Below, one piece after another: positions 1-7,208 of a DNA stretch of 64,000 bases. Positions within the stretch are counted from its first letter, which is position 1. Every line of letters begins with the position of its first letter. The DNA is from a virus. The notes beneath the pieces are model-generated. The model saw only the letters and a program-made list of their open reading frames with translations, did not search any database and was not told the origin of the DNA. The translations under genes and the position numbers were made by a program. Location: positions 1-64,000 of IMG/VR virus record IMGVR_UViG_3300010885_054974, one strand, 5' to 3'.

Positions 1-1968
1 AACACCGTTTACTTCCAGTTTTGCAAACACAGCAAAGAACCAGTCGGTTGAACTTTGGTTGGCTGCCGCTTGATATGCGGCAACTCGTCCATCAACACCA
101 CGCACCCATTTGATACGATGTCTAGGATCTCTTAAAGGATTGCCATAAACATCATCTTCCAAATTGTTGTAATAGCGTTGTTCATCGGGTTCGCCGTTAC
201 TAATGTAAACAATATCTAGAGGCTTCTCGGCAAAGAAATCCTGCGAATTATCCTTCTCTAGGTAAGGATAATCGTAGATTTGCGTCTTTAAATAGCGTTT
301 TATTTCCCTGGGTACCAATGTAGTGGCTCGACTGTGTGTTAATGTCACTGCGGTACGGTCTTTGTCACTCCACATGCAATGACTACTGCCGCGTGGATCC
401 ACCATATCTTTTTGATTTGTAAACACCACATACGGAGTTTCAAATGTGTGTGCTTGCACAGCTTCTATTAGGTTATCCGTTTCATAATGCACCACGGGAG
501 TGGGCCATCGTTCCACAAAAGGAAAATTATTGTAGTTGATCACATTGAACCAATCCAGCAATTCAAGCTCAACCATTTGTTTGCGAAACGATTCTACATG
601 GATATAAAATGTATCTCCACGCTTTTCTGCAATGCCGTTGCTGTTGGCAAAACAATGTATCATTTCTTTTTGCCAGGGCTCGGGCTGCCAAGTAAAATCA
701 AAATAGTCATAATTGCAAATGCTGTTTAATATCCACACATACTCGGTGTCTGCTGTTGACACAATGCGCTTCATTGTATCAAGATAACTATTGGCATAAC
801 GAGTCAAGATAATGTCTGGCTCAAATCTCTTTAATAAGTCATAGTGTGGTCGGCTTTCGGGATTGCCGTGATCTACATAATAGATATTGTGTAGGTTCTC
901 TGTTTTGGTTACGGATTGATTGGTTACAAAATTCAAGTTGGGAAACTCTTCTAGAGATTTGGCCCACCGGCTATGCCGTTCAAATTCCCACTTGTTAACT
1001 AAAAAAGTGTTTGACCATTTGTTATGCTGACTAGGGAATACATGTGTCATGCCCTGTTGCCAAGGTTCAGGTTGCCATGCAAAATTGAAATCTGCAAAAT
1101 CATATTCACTGCTGACAACCCAGAATCTAGCAGTCCGTGCTCTGGTAGCACACCTGGCTATAGTATCCATTATGCTATTGGCGTAGCGTATTTTTGTTGC
1201 TGAATATTTTTGTATTAATCGATCATATCTAACCTGTGCAGTAGGATTGCCCATGTCCATGTAAAATATATCAAGTACACCCAGTTCTGCCTGCACATCC
1301 TGTACAAACTTGCGTTCTATAGCACCCGGTGCATGATACTCCACTGTGGGTGCTCGTTCTCCTGTCCAGTGTTGATTGCCAAACACATATATGTAAGGTG
1401 GGTCATGCGGATCTGGTACCCAACTAAAATCAAATTCAAAAGGAACATCTGCTGTGACTTGCCAATTTGTTTTGACTTCAGGTAACTGTGCTTGAGGTTC
1501 GTACATGTACTTGTGTTCTACAGCACCGGCCACAGTATAAGTCACAGTAGGCATTCGTTCTGCGGCATGCCATTGGTTGCCAAACACATAGGTGTAAGGT
1601 GGATCTAGTGGGTGTGGTCTCCAAGTATAATCAAATGTTTCACAGGTGTGAAGAGTTTTGAACAGCAAAGGATCTGCTTTGATATTGACCGCTTGAGCAT
1701 GAAAGTGCCATTGTTGTTGTGCCACTGTGTCGCGATTGGCCAGGTATGCACCACCGTACTGATGCCATTGTGTGGGCCATACATGAACAAAGTTGCTCTC
1801 CCACGGTGGTGGTTCATAAGTGAAATCAAATGTGCTGTAATCGTTGTCACCATAAATATACCAATAGTATCGAGTTCGGCTTAGACTAGCCGCATGTTCA
1901 AGAGAGTCAGCAGGCTGCTCAAACACAAACAGGTTAGGCTTTGCGCCTGAGTAAAACACATCAAACAT
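1..1968 (-). CDS. Multi-module glycosyltransferase-like protein (3' end off the window)
   Basis: One open frame of 656 codons runs from the ATG at 1968 to the window edge without a stop, so the C-terminus is missing. The protein is built from a repeated module. Each copy opens with a strand such as DIFYMDMGNP or DIVYISNGEP and continues through an RYANS...DT stretch. It ends in an aromatic signature of the form FDF-W-PEPW...HVF. Clear copies lie at residues 1-70, 233-311 and 361-440, and another begins near 585; extra FDYTW and FDFSW signatures occur near 112 and 179. The opening of the module resembles the N-terminus of the glycosyltransferase-like gene at 15004-15903, which carries a DGDN motif; here the equivalent position near residue 650 lacks it. 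A glycan-related role is inference. The start codon overlaps the divergent gene at 1967. Confidence 0.75.
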   Translation of the reverse strand, partial: MFDVFYSGAKPNLFVFEQPADSLEHAASLSRTRYYWYIYGDNDYSTFDFTYEPPPWESNFVHVWPTQWHQYGGAYLANRDTVAQQQWHFHAQAVNIKADPLLFKTLHTCETFDYTWRPHPLDPPYTYVFGNQWHAAERMPTVTYTVAGAVEHKYMYEPQAQLPEVKTNWQVTADVPFEFDFSWVPDPHDPPYIYVFGNQHWTGERAPTVEYHAPGAIERKFVQDVQAELGVLDIFYMDMGNPTAQVRYDRLIQKYSATKIRYANSIMDTIARCATRARTARFWVVSSEYDFADFNFAWQPEPWQQGMTHVFPSQHNKWSNTFLVNKWEFERHSRWAKSLEEFPNLNFVTNQSVTKTENLHNIYYVDHGNPESRPHYDLLKRFEPDIILTRYANSYLDTMKRIVSTADTEYVWILNSICNYDYFDFTWQPEPWQKEMIHCFANSNGIAEKRGDTFYIHVESFRKQMVELELLDWFNVINYNNFPFVERWPTPVVHYETDNLIEAVQAHTFETPYVVFTNQKDMVDPRGSSHCMWSDKDRTAVTLTHSRATTLVPREIKRYLKTQIYDYPYLEKDNSQDFFAEKPLDIVYISNGEPDEQRYYNNLEDDVYGNPLRDPRHRIKWVRGVDGRVAAYQAAANQSSTDWFFAVFAKLEVNGV

Positions 1969-3175
1969 GTACAATATCCACAGTCATTATTTTAATCTTT
2001 TTAGTTTTTTACAGACTATTATAGCACAACCTCGGCTAGAATATCTATATCCTTTTGGAGCCAGTTCAATCGAAAACATAGAAGTACTGGACACAGACGA
2101 AAGCCTTGATGTAGACCCCATTGTGTTGTGCTATGATCAAGAGCCCTTGTACAAAGACTATAACGATTTCTTATTTGGTTGCGTGTATCGAAAGGCCAGA
2201 ACTCTTCGAAGACCTGTAATATTAGTTACCACAGAACGCAACAGTACAGCACTAAATTACTTTGTTGAAAAATACAATTTTATACCTTGCTACGGATTTT
2301 TCCACATATTTGCCGCACATGATTGGTTCCGTGGTTACCAATTTGATTCAAAGATTGTGCCTGTGTCGCAAAGAACAATTAGAAAAAAGTACATCACATT
2401 TAACCGACTCACAGGCAATGCCAGAGTTTACAGAAGTTTGTTTGTTGGTGAGTTGGCCAAACGAAATCTTATCAGTCAAGGGCATGTCAGCTACAGCAAT
2501 ATCTGTCCCGAACACGGACATTATCATGACTCCATCAACTATGCTGTCACTGAATACCAAGTGGATGCTGAATATGTGAACAACATCAAACACCATCTTG
2601 ATCAATTGGCGCATCCACTACGAATTGACCATGCGGGGAAAGATGCCATCCCCAATCACAGCATGATACTGAGCGCAGTAGATCAATGTATAGAAAGTTT
2701 TTTATACATAGTGACAGAAACTTGTTTCTGGGACACCAAGTGTCATTTGACCGAAAAAGTATTCAAACCTATTATACTACAGCAACCATTTGTGTTGCTG
2801 GGCTGTGCCCATAACTTGGAGTATCTAAAAAGTTATGGGTTTCGAACATTTGATCAATGGTGGGATGAAAGTTATGATCACATAGAAGATCCGGTGATGC
2901 GAATACAAGCAGTGACTGAAGTGGTTGAATATATTTCAAGTCTAACCCTGGGTCAGCTGACTGCCATGCTACACGAAATGGCGCCGGTGTTGGAACACAA
3001 TTTCAAATTGTTCAACAGTGCAGAATTTTTAAACTCTGCATGGCAAGAACTAACTGATAATTTACGAGCGGCTGTTGCTAGTGCTCCTGTGATTCAACCT
3101 TATTCAATACCCAGAGCAGATCGTTATCAGCTAGTTTCTTCCCCACCTGATTCTATTCCACACACGCTAGTGTAG
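1967..3175 (+). CDS. GT10-like (fucosyltransferase-fold) glycosyltransferase
   Basis: 402 residues. The C-terminal half contains the donor-binding signature of phage and bacterial GT10-type transferases: a LTEKVFKPI stretch followed by PFVLLG, then LEYLKSYGFRTF and a W-DESYD segment ending in an arginine. This family moves a sugar from a nucleotide-sugar donor to a glycan acceptor; the acceptor here is unknown. The N-terminus (about residues 1-190) is less conserved and may bind the acceptor. It is the only plus-strand gene in the first 52 kb. It starts inside a palindromic ACATGT that also holds the start of the divergent gene, and its last 9 bases overlap the convergent DUF2061 gene. Family assignment is good; the specific sugar is not determinable. 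Confidence 0.75.
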   Translation: MYNIHSHYFNLFSFLQTIIAQPRLEYLYPFGASSIENIEVLDTDESLDVDPIVLCYDQEPLYKDYNDFLFGCVYRKARTLRRPVILVTTERNSTALNYFVEKYNFIPCYGFFHIFAAHDWFRGYQFDSKIVPVSQRTIRKKYITFNRLTGNARVYRSLFVGELAKRNLISQGHVSYSNICPEHGHYHDSINYAVTEYQVDAEYVNNIKHHLDQLAHPLRIDHAGKDAIPNHSMILSAVDQCIESFLYIVTETCFWDTKCHLTEKVFKPIILQQPFVLLGCAHNLEYLKSYGFRTFDQWWDESYDHIEDPVMRIQAVTEVVEYISSLTLGQLTAMLHEMAPVLEHNFKLFNSAEFLNSAWQELTDNLRAAVASAPVIQPYSIPRADRYQLVSSPPDSIPHTLV

Positions 3176-3334
3176 CCAAAACAACAGGATCTTGGTTACA
3201 ATTTCAGTTAGGGCGATACCGCTGGCTAATAATATTTGACCAGTAATAAGCCAACTGATCAAAAAAGTATCCACAGTGCCGGTTACTCGCCAAGTAACTG
3301 CTTTGACTAAACTGCGTACTGCGGTATCACTCAA
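3167..3334 (-). CDS. DUF2061-type small membrane protein (55 aa)
   Basis: The frame from the TTG at 3334 to the TAG at 3167-3169 encodes 55 residues matching the DUF2061 pattern: an opening RSLVKAVTWRVTGT, a first hydrophobic segment (about 23-31), a second (about 33-43) and an amphipathic TEIVTKILLFWLH end. DUF2061 proteins are tiny membrane proteins of unknown function. No ATG is available: an in-frame TAA lies just upstream, so the TTG, which overlaps the stop of the preceding gene, is the only sensible start. It follows the APS-kinase fusion directly and ends inside the 3' end of the convergent glycosyltransferase gene. A second DUF2061-like gene sits upstream at 4329-4505. Confidence 0.8.
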   Translation of the reverse strand: MSDTAVRSLVKAVTWRVTGTVDTFLISWLITGQILLASGIALTEIVTKILLFWLH

Positions 3335-4169
3335 GTCCCATGCTCCGTCTTATCTTGGTCGCTGAGATATTGGTAATCGAGTCATCAAAACTCTCTTGTT
3401 CAATTCGATAGCCCACATCGCGACCGTAGGTGATGTTAACAATATTAGGAACCACTTGTATTTCATATTGACCTTGGTATACAGGATCTAGGTCCCTGCG
3501 TATATAATTTTTAACTTGTTCAATTGCGAACGGATTTGAGCCTTGCCAGCCTTGGCAGTCGCGTATCTGTATAACAACTTGGCCAGTTTTGGCAACAGCA
3601 CGGTCGAACAATGCTCTATGCCCGGCGTGCCATGGCTGCCAACGACCCAACATTTGTACTGTTTCGGCCTGCCAATCAAATACAGGTCTACGGCGATTTT
3701 CAACTATATGCTCGCCCACAAACTCTGCCCACTTGTCTGCCGCTTGTTCTGTAATACGGAAGTCGTATACTTCGGGTGGTACAAATATTTTATTGGTATC
3801 TTCAAATCGACCTCGGTCAATTGTATCAATCCAAATGGTCCAATCGGCTTTGAAGTTGTTACGCATTTCTACCAACGGTGCCACAAAGTCTACTATACAA
3901 TAATCGGTGTTGGCTTCATCTGCCAAGTCTCGCATACGCTGGCTTTGTCTAATACGACCTTCTTGAGAGAAGTCCCAATCGTTGTAGTGTCTACGCACTT
4001 CATCGGCATTGAGCCAGGCCACCGTGACTTGAGCATCCGCGATTGGTCTTAGCGAATTCTCATTGATGGGATTCATATGCTGTTCAAGATACCGTTTTAG
4101 TCTCTCTGCAAAATAAGTTTTGCCTGCACCGGGCAGTCCCATGATCAATATGCGTTGTGCTTGTTTCAT
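3327..4169 (-). CDS. cysC-like: APS kinase fused to a HxGH nucleotidyltransferase domain
   Basis: 280 residues in two domains. Residues 1-150 form a P-loop kinase with Walker A GLPGAGKT (11-18), the NADEVR segment near 54 and a GR--Q--RM--LA segment (71-83) typical of adenylylsulfate kinase, which phosphorylates APS to PAPS. Residues 165-280 carry GRWQPWHAGH (175-184) and ISATKIR (268-274), the two signatures of class I nucleotidyltransferases such as NadM-like NMN adenylyltransferases and cytidylyltransferases. The second substrate cannot be fixed from sequence. Translation is helped by a strong GGAGGA lying in the end of the preceding small gene. Two DUF2061-type genes lie close on either side in the same operon. 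Kinase assignment is good; whether APS is the real substrate is inference. Confidence 0.8.
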   Translation of the reverse strand: MKQAQRILIMGLPGAGKTYFAERLKRYLEQHMNPINENSLRPIADAQVTVAWLNADEVRRHYNDWDFSQEGRIRQSQRMRDLADEANTDYCIVDFVAPLVEMRNNFKADWTIWIDTIDRGRFEDTNKIFVPPEVYDFRITEQAADKWAEFVGEHIVENRRRPVFDWQAETVQMLGRWQPWHAGHRALFDRAVAKTGQVVIQIRDCQGWQGSNPFAIEQVKNYIRRDLDPVYQGQYEIQVVPNIVNITYGRDVGYRIEQESFDDSITNISATKIRRSMGLE

Positions 4170-4170
4170 T

Positions 4171-4332
4171 TTATCCTCCTCTTCCAGTTTTCCGTCCAGT
4201 GGGTTTGTTCACAGTGACTTGATTTCGAAATTTAACCTGTTGCACTTGTTGTGCTTTGGCTTCTGGAATTTTTGTTTTGTTTGCCTGTGCGGCTTTGATT
4301 GCATCTAAAAAATTGTTTTTCTTTTCAGTCAT
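4171..4332 (-). CDS. Small basic protein (53 aa), unrecognised
   Basis: An ATG at 4332 opens a 53-residue frame ending in TAA at 4171. The ATG overlaps the TGA of the upstream DUF2061-like gene in an ATGA, and the last codons (encoding GRGG) contain the GGAGGA that serves the APS-kinase fusion two bases further on. The product is hydrophilic and strongly basic, with a Lys-rich start (MTEKKNNFLDAIKAAQ) and a Gln/Val-rich middle. No domain is recognised. Its tight coupling on both sides and sensible codon use support a real gene rather than a leader peptide, although a role only in coupling translation of the next gene is possible. Confidence 0.65.
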   Translation of the reverse strand: MTEKKNNFLDAIKAAQANKTKIPEAKAQQVQQVKFRNQVTVNKPTGRKTGRGG

Positions 4333-4505
4333 ATTGTACCCCATTTAATTCGAAGCCATATTCTTTCCATTGCATATTGTACTATGGCCAATACAACATG
4401 TATTGCTACCGCATCACTTAGACCTGTCCATACAGCAGTTATTAGCAAAGCAGTAATCCTATACGCAACTGTTCTTGCCAGGGTTCTTGCGTGTGTCTCT
4501 ATCAT
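4329..4505 (-). CDS. DUF2061-like small membrane protein (58 aa)
   Basis: The ATG at 4505 overlaps the TGA of the carbamoyltransferase gene in an ATGA, and its own TGA overlaps the next ATG in the same way. The 58-residue product has the DUF2061 architecture: an N-terminal THARTLARTVAYRITA segment, hydrophobic stretches at about 17-27 and 33-43, then ERIWLRIKWG at the end, the usual aromatic/basic close of that family. It is more divergent than the copy at 3167-3334. The function of DUF2061 is unknown; a membrane partner for the neighbouring sulfur or sugar enzymes is inference. Confidence 0.7.
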   Translation of the reverse strand: MIETHARTLARTVAYRITALLITAVWTGLSDAVAIHVVLAIVQYAMERIWLRIKWGTI

Positions 4506-5989
4506 GATACTACTTGTACTCCATAAAGTTGTTCAAAACGGTCAGCATCGGCACGATCGTTGACCATTGGTTCTCCCCTGATGTTAAGACTTGTGTTTAA
4601 CAACATGGGACAGTCTGTCATCACATACCATTTTTCCAGGAGTTCTCGTATTCCGCTTCCGTCTCGTGGCACAGTTTGTACACGACTAGTGCCATCATGA
4701 TGAATGATAGCAGGGAATAGGTCAGGTACCCTGCAACGAGCGATTGTTTGCATATACCTACTACGGTCCCAGCCCCTAGGCATATCAAAGTAAGTATCAG
4801 CCAACTCCTCCAGAATAACTGGCGCAAAGGGTCTGAACTTTTGTCTGCGTTTAATTTCATTTACTTGATCCTTTATTTCTTTTCCTCGGGGGTCTGCAAG
4901 GAGGCTTCGGTTGCCCAACGCTCGCGGGCCGAACTCGGCACGACCGCTTGCCACACCCACAATACGATCACGGAGAAGAGCATCCAGGGCACCATTAACA
5001 GGATAAGGCCCAGGAATAAGGTGACCCAGAAAAGCATTGTTCCAATTAATGCGACGGCCCCAAACAAGGCCTGCGGCACCAAGGCTACTGCCGCTATCGC
5101 CAGGGCAAGGCATAATCCAAATGTTTTCAAAGTAGTTTCCTATTCTAGAATTGGCCGCGCAGTTGAGTGCCACGCCGCCCATATAAACCAAATTGTCACT
5201 CCACCCAAACTTCTTTGCACGAGTCATAACATTTAGTATCAGTTGCTCTGCTAGTTCTTGTGCCCCGGCTGCAATATCCATATCGCTGGTGCCGGGCATA
5301 AAATCCGCATCGAGTCCTATGTGTAGATTTTCTCGAAATCGTATGTCGTATTCGTGCGCTATCAACCGATCTTGCATTACAGCGGCATGACGCCTGTCAC
5401 CGTAGGCTGCCATGCCCATCAAGATGTATTCTTCGTCTAGTGGGCGTAGGCCAACGCGGCCAGTCGCTCCAGAATAAAAGAGTCCGATGCTATGCGGGTA
5501 ACTCTGTCTCCACAATTTCGTATAATGCGCTTTACCATGTTTATCATATTCAGCCCCCCATATACTTATGGTATCCCATTCACCTATAGCGTCAATTACC
5601 ACCACAGTAGCCCGATCAAAAGTACTGGTTTGAAACCCTGCCGCCGCATGACTTAGGTGATGATTATAATTCTTGTAGTATTTAACATCCTGCCAATTGG
5701 CATGTCCAATTTGATCGTGTATGTTTTTCTTCACACTGAGTCTGTTCCACTCGATGCCTTGACCGCTGTACCATTGACGCAACTGTTTCATCACTGGGCG
5801 TTCATAATATGCCACTGTGTCGATTGGGTTGTAATTTTCTAATTCTTCGATCAGTGGTGTGCAGAAGTTTTTGTCATTCTTGCGTTTACTATACCGCTCG
5901 CTATGGCCAGCAAATAGTATATCGCCATGACGATCAATTACTGTTGCGGCTGCATCATGAAATCCAGCCGAGATGCCTAATATGTTCAT
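4502..5989 (-). CDS. NodU/CmcH-family carbamoyltransferase
   Basis: 495 residues. The start MNILGISAGFHDAAATV is the ASKHA-type first motif of the NodU/CmcH/TobZ carbamoyltransferases. The metal-binding histidines appear in NHHLSHAA (H110, H111, H114), followed by the VVVIDAIGEWDT strand, PGDSGSSLGAA and the C-terminal GRAEFGPRALGNRS with a downstream FRPFAP. These enzymes use carbamoyl phosphate and ATP to carbamoylate a hydroxyl on a sugar or antibiotic. The length is slightly short for cellular members (often 550-600), but all major motifs are present. It overlaps the upstream SGNH-like gene by 35 bases and is coupled downstream through ATGA. The acceptor is probably a glycan, judging from the neighbouring glycosyltransferases (inference). 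Confidence 0.9.
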   Translation of the reverse strand: MNILGISAGFHDAAATVIDRHGDILFAGHSERYSKRKNDKNFCTPLIEELENYNPIDTVAYYERPVMKQLRQWYSGQGIEWNRLSVKKNIHDQIGHANWQDVKYYKNYNHHLSHAAAGFQTSTFDRATVVVIDAIGEWDTISIWGAEYDKHGKAHYTKLWRQSYPHSIGLFYSGATGRVGLRPLDEEYILMGMAAYGDRRHAAVMQDRLIAHEYDIRFRENLHIGLDADFMPGTSDMDIAAGAQELAEQLILNVMTRAKKFGWSDNLVYMGGVALNCAANSRIGNYFENIWIMPCPGDSGSSLGAAGLVWGRRINWNNAFLGHLIPGPYPVNGALDALLRDRIVGVASGRAEFGPRALGNRSLLADPRGKEIKDQVNEIKRRQKFRPFAPVILEELADTYFDMPRGWDRSRYMQTIARCRVPDLFPAIIHHDGTSRVQTVPRDGSGIRELLEKWYVMTDCPMLLNTSLNIRGEPMVNDRADADRFEQLYGVQVVS

Positions 5990-6581
5990 AAATTTGATTT
6001 GCTATTCTTTGATGGCCCAACTCTAGCGGATGTCCGCCGGGGCCTTTGGGGCAATTACCTTGAAACTCCAACATGCCATCTTTGGGCCAACCTACATAAT
6101 TTTCAACCCGGTACCGGTCCCACAAGAAACTAAATTCATCCTGATACACCTCATGATGTCCTTGTAATCCAGCAACATTTACAAATAGGTAAGGTTGATT
6201 AATGCTCAACAGATACTGTTGCAATTCTAGTACCTGGGTGAACCAGGTGCGAAAACCAAACTTTTCATCGTAACTGTGTTTGTAATAGTCCTGCACCCAA
6301 GGAATACCACGACGCCCTGCGTGATTAATGCAAGTAGGAGTACCTTGGGTCCAAGTTTCAATTCTACTGGTGTCGCTCCACCCCACAATGACCAAGTCAA
6401 ATTTTTGTTTGGCAGTTTGCTCTATTACTGTGCGAATTATGTATTGATTACTGCCGCCGCCTTTGCCTAGATTTAATACTGGCTTGTCTAATAAACGAGA
6501 CAACACATAGGGCCACGCCGACACGATTCTATCGGGCAGTTCCTCACCGTAGGTAAAGCTGTCGCCTACTGTCAATATCAT
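5955..6581 (-). CDS. SGNH-hydrolase-like protein
   Basis: 208 residues starting with MILTVGDSFTYGEEL, where GDSF (6-9) is block I with the nucleophile serine. A glycine/asparagine turn (GKGGGSN, 39-45) and LVIVGWSD follow. The C-terminus has HPLELGH, the block V histidine region, but the aspartate that normally lies two residues before that His is replaced by glycine. The fold assignment is good; catalysis by a full Ser-His-Asp triad is doubtful. SGNH proteins often act as O-acyl esterases or acyltransferases on glycans. The start is coupled by ATGA to the small gene at 6578-6679, and the end overlaps the carbamoyltransferase start by 35 bases. Confidence 0.75.
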   Translation of the reverse strand: MILTVGDSFTYGEELPDRIVSAWPYVLSRLLDKPVLNLGKGGGSNQYIIRTVIEQTAKQKFDLVIVGWSDTSRIETWTQGTPTCINHAGRRGIPWVQDYYKHSYDEKFGFRTWFTQVLELQQYLLSINQPYLFVNVAGLQGHHEVYQDEFSFLWDRYRVENYVGWPKDGMLEFQGNCPKGPGGHPLELGHQRIANQIYEHIRHLGWIS

Positions 6582-6679
6582 TTGTAGATAAATGGGTCGC
6601 GCTTACGCAACTCCCGAAGTTTCTTACGATAGTTAATTTCCAACCTGATTCGGTTGATTAAGTTTGTTAACCATTTCAT
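6578..6679 (-). CDS. Tiny conserved-looking phage protein (33 aa)
   Basis: A 33-residue frame begins at the ATG at 6679, inside the 3' end of the upstream SGNH-like gene, and ends in a TGA overlapping the next ATG (ATGA). The product is highly basic, with an amphipathic start (MKWLTNLINRIRLEINY) and the end KKLRELRKRDPFIYK. I recall similar tiny proteins ending in RDPFIYK from aquatic T4-like phages, which supports a real gene; this is memory, not a search. Function unknown. Confidence 0.6.
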   Translation of the reverse strand: MKWLTNLINRIRLEINYRKKLRELRKRDPFIYK

Positions 6680-7208
6680 TGAATTTTTCCTGCATTAATT
6701 GGGCGGCGTCTTGATGCGCTTGTTCTAAGGGATGACGGTCTGGGCCGCACAAGTATTTATTCTCCACAGCCCACTGGTAAAAACCTCTTGGAGTTTGCGT
6801 ATTATATGATTGTTCTTTGGGTGCGGGTGGGAAAAAGAACCAGTTGCTATAATCCAATTGTCCTGTAACCACACAGTTATCGGCACAGGTAAACAAGTAG
6901 CGATAACCATGAAACTCCAAATACTTTTGCAAACTCATGATATCACGGTCGCTGTCGATTTGATTATCCCTTGTGGGCCATGTCCAGCAAACCACAACCA
7001 CCACATCATTACGCATCCAGTTCAAGTAGTCACGCACACGCAGACCAATTTCACGATTGCCTATGCCCGGGTAAGCGGCACACACATATCGGGTGGCCAA
7101 CAGGGCCGGAAAGGTACTATGGCTGTAACCGTCCAGGCCGCCGTGCGGGCTATCGGCAAGCTCACTGCCCCAAACAAAACTGTCACCGCCCGCGACTACT
7201 GTAGTCAT
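6633..7208 (-). CDS. SGNH-hydrolase-like protein
   Basis: 191 residues with the block I motif GGDSFVWGSEL (7-17), a GIGN turn (about residues 49-52), the core strand DVVVVVCWTWPTR and a C-terminal DRHPLEQAH that keeps both the aspartate and histidine expected of block V. It is therefore more complete catalytically than its neighbour at 5955-6581, to which it is distantly similar in layout. Likely an esterase or acyltransferase acting on a sugar or lipid; substrate unknown. The start at 7208 lies 26 bases inside the preceding gene and is fixed by the GDSF motif immediately after it. Confidence 0.7.
   Translation of the reverse strand: MTTVVAGGDSFVWGSELADSPHGGLDGYSHSTFPALLATRYVCAAYPGIGNREIGLRVRDYLNWMRNDVVVVVCWTWPTRDNQIDSDRDIMSLQKYLEFHGYRYLFTCADNCVVTGQLDYSNWFFFPPAPKEQSYNTQTPRGFYQWAVENKYLCGPDRHPLEQAHQDAAQLMQEKFNEMVNKLNQPNQVGN

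Noticed and set aside
487-1884. Small plus- and minus-strand frames in the first 2 kb
   Set aside because: All lie inside the continuous 656-codon minus-strand frame that runs off the window edge and has clear internal repeats.
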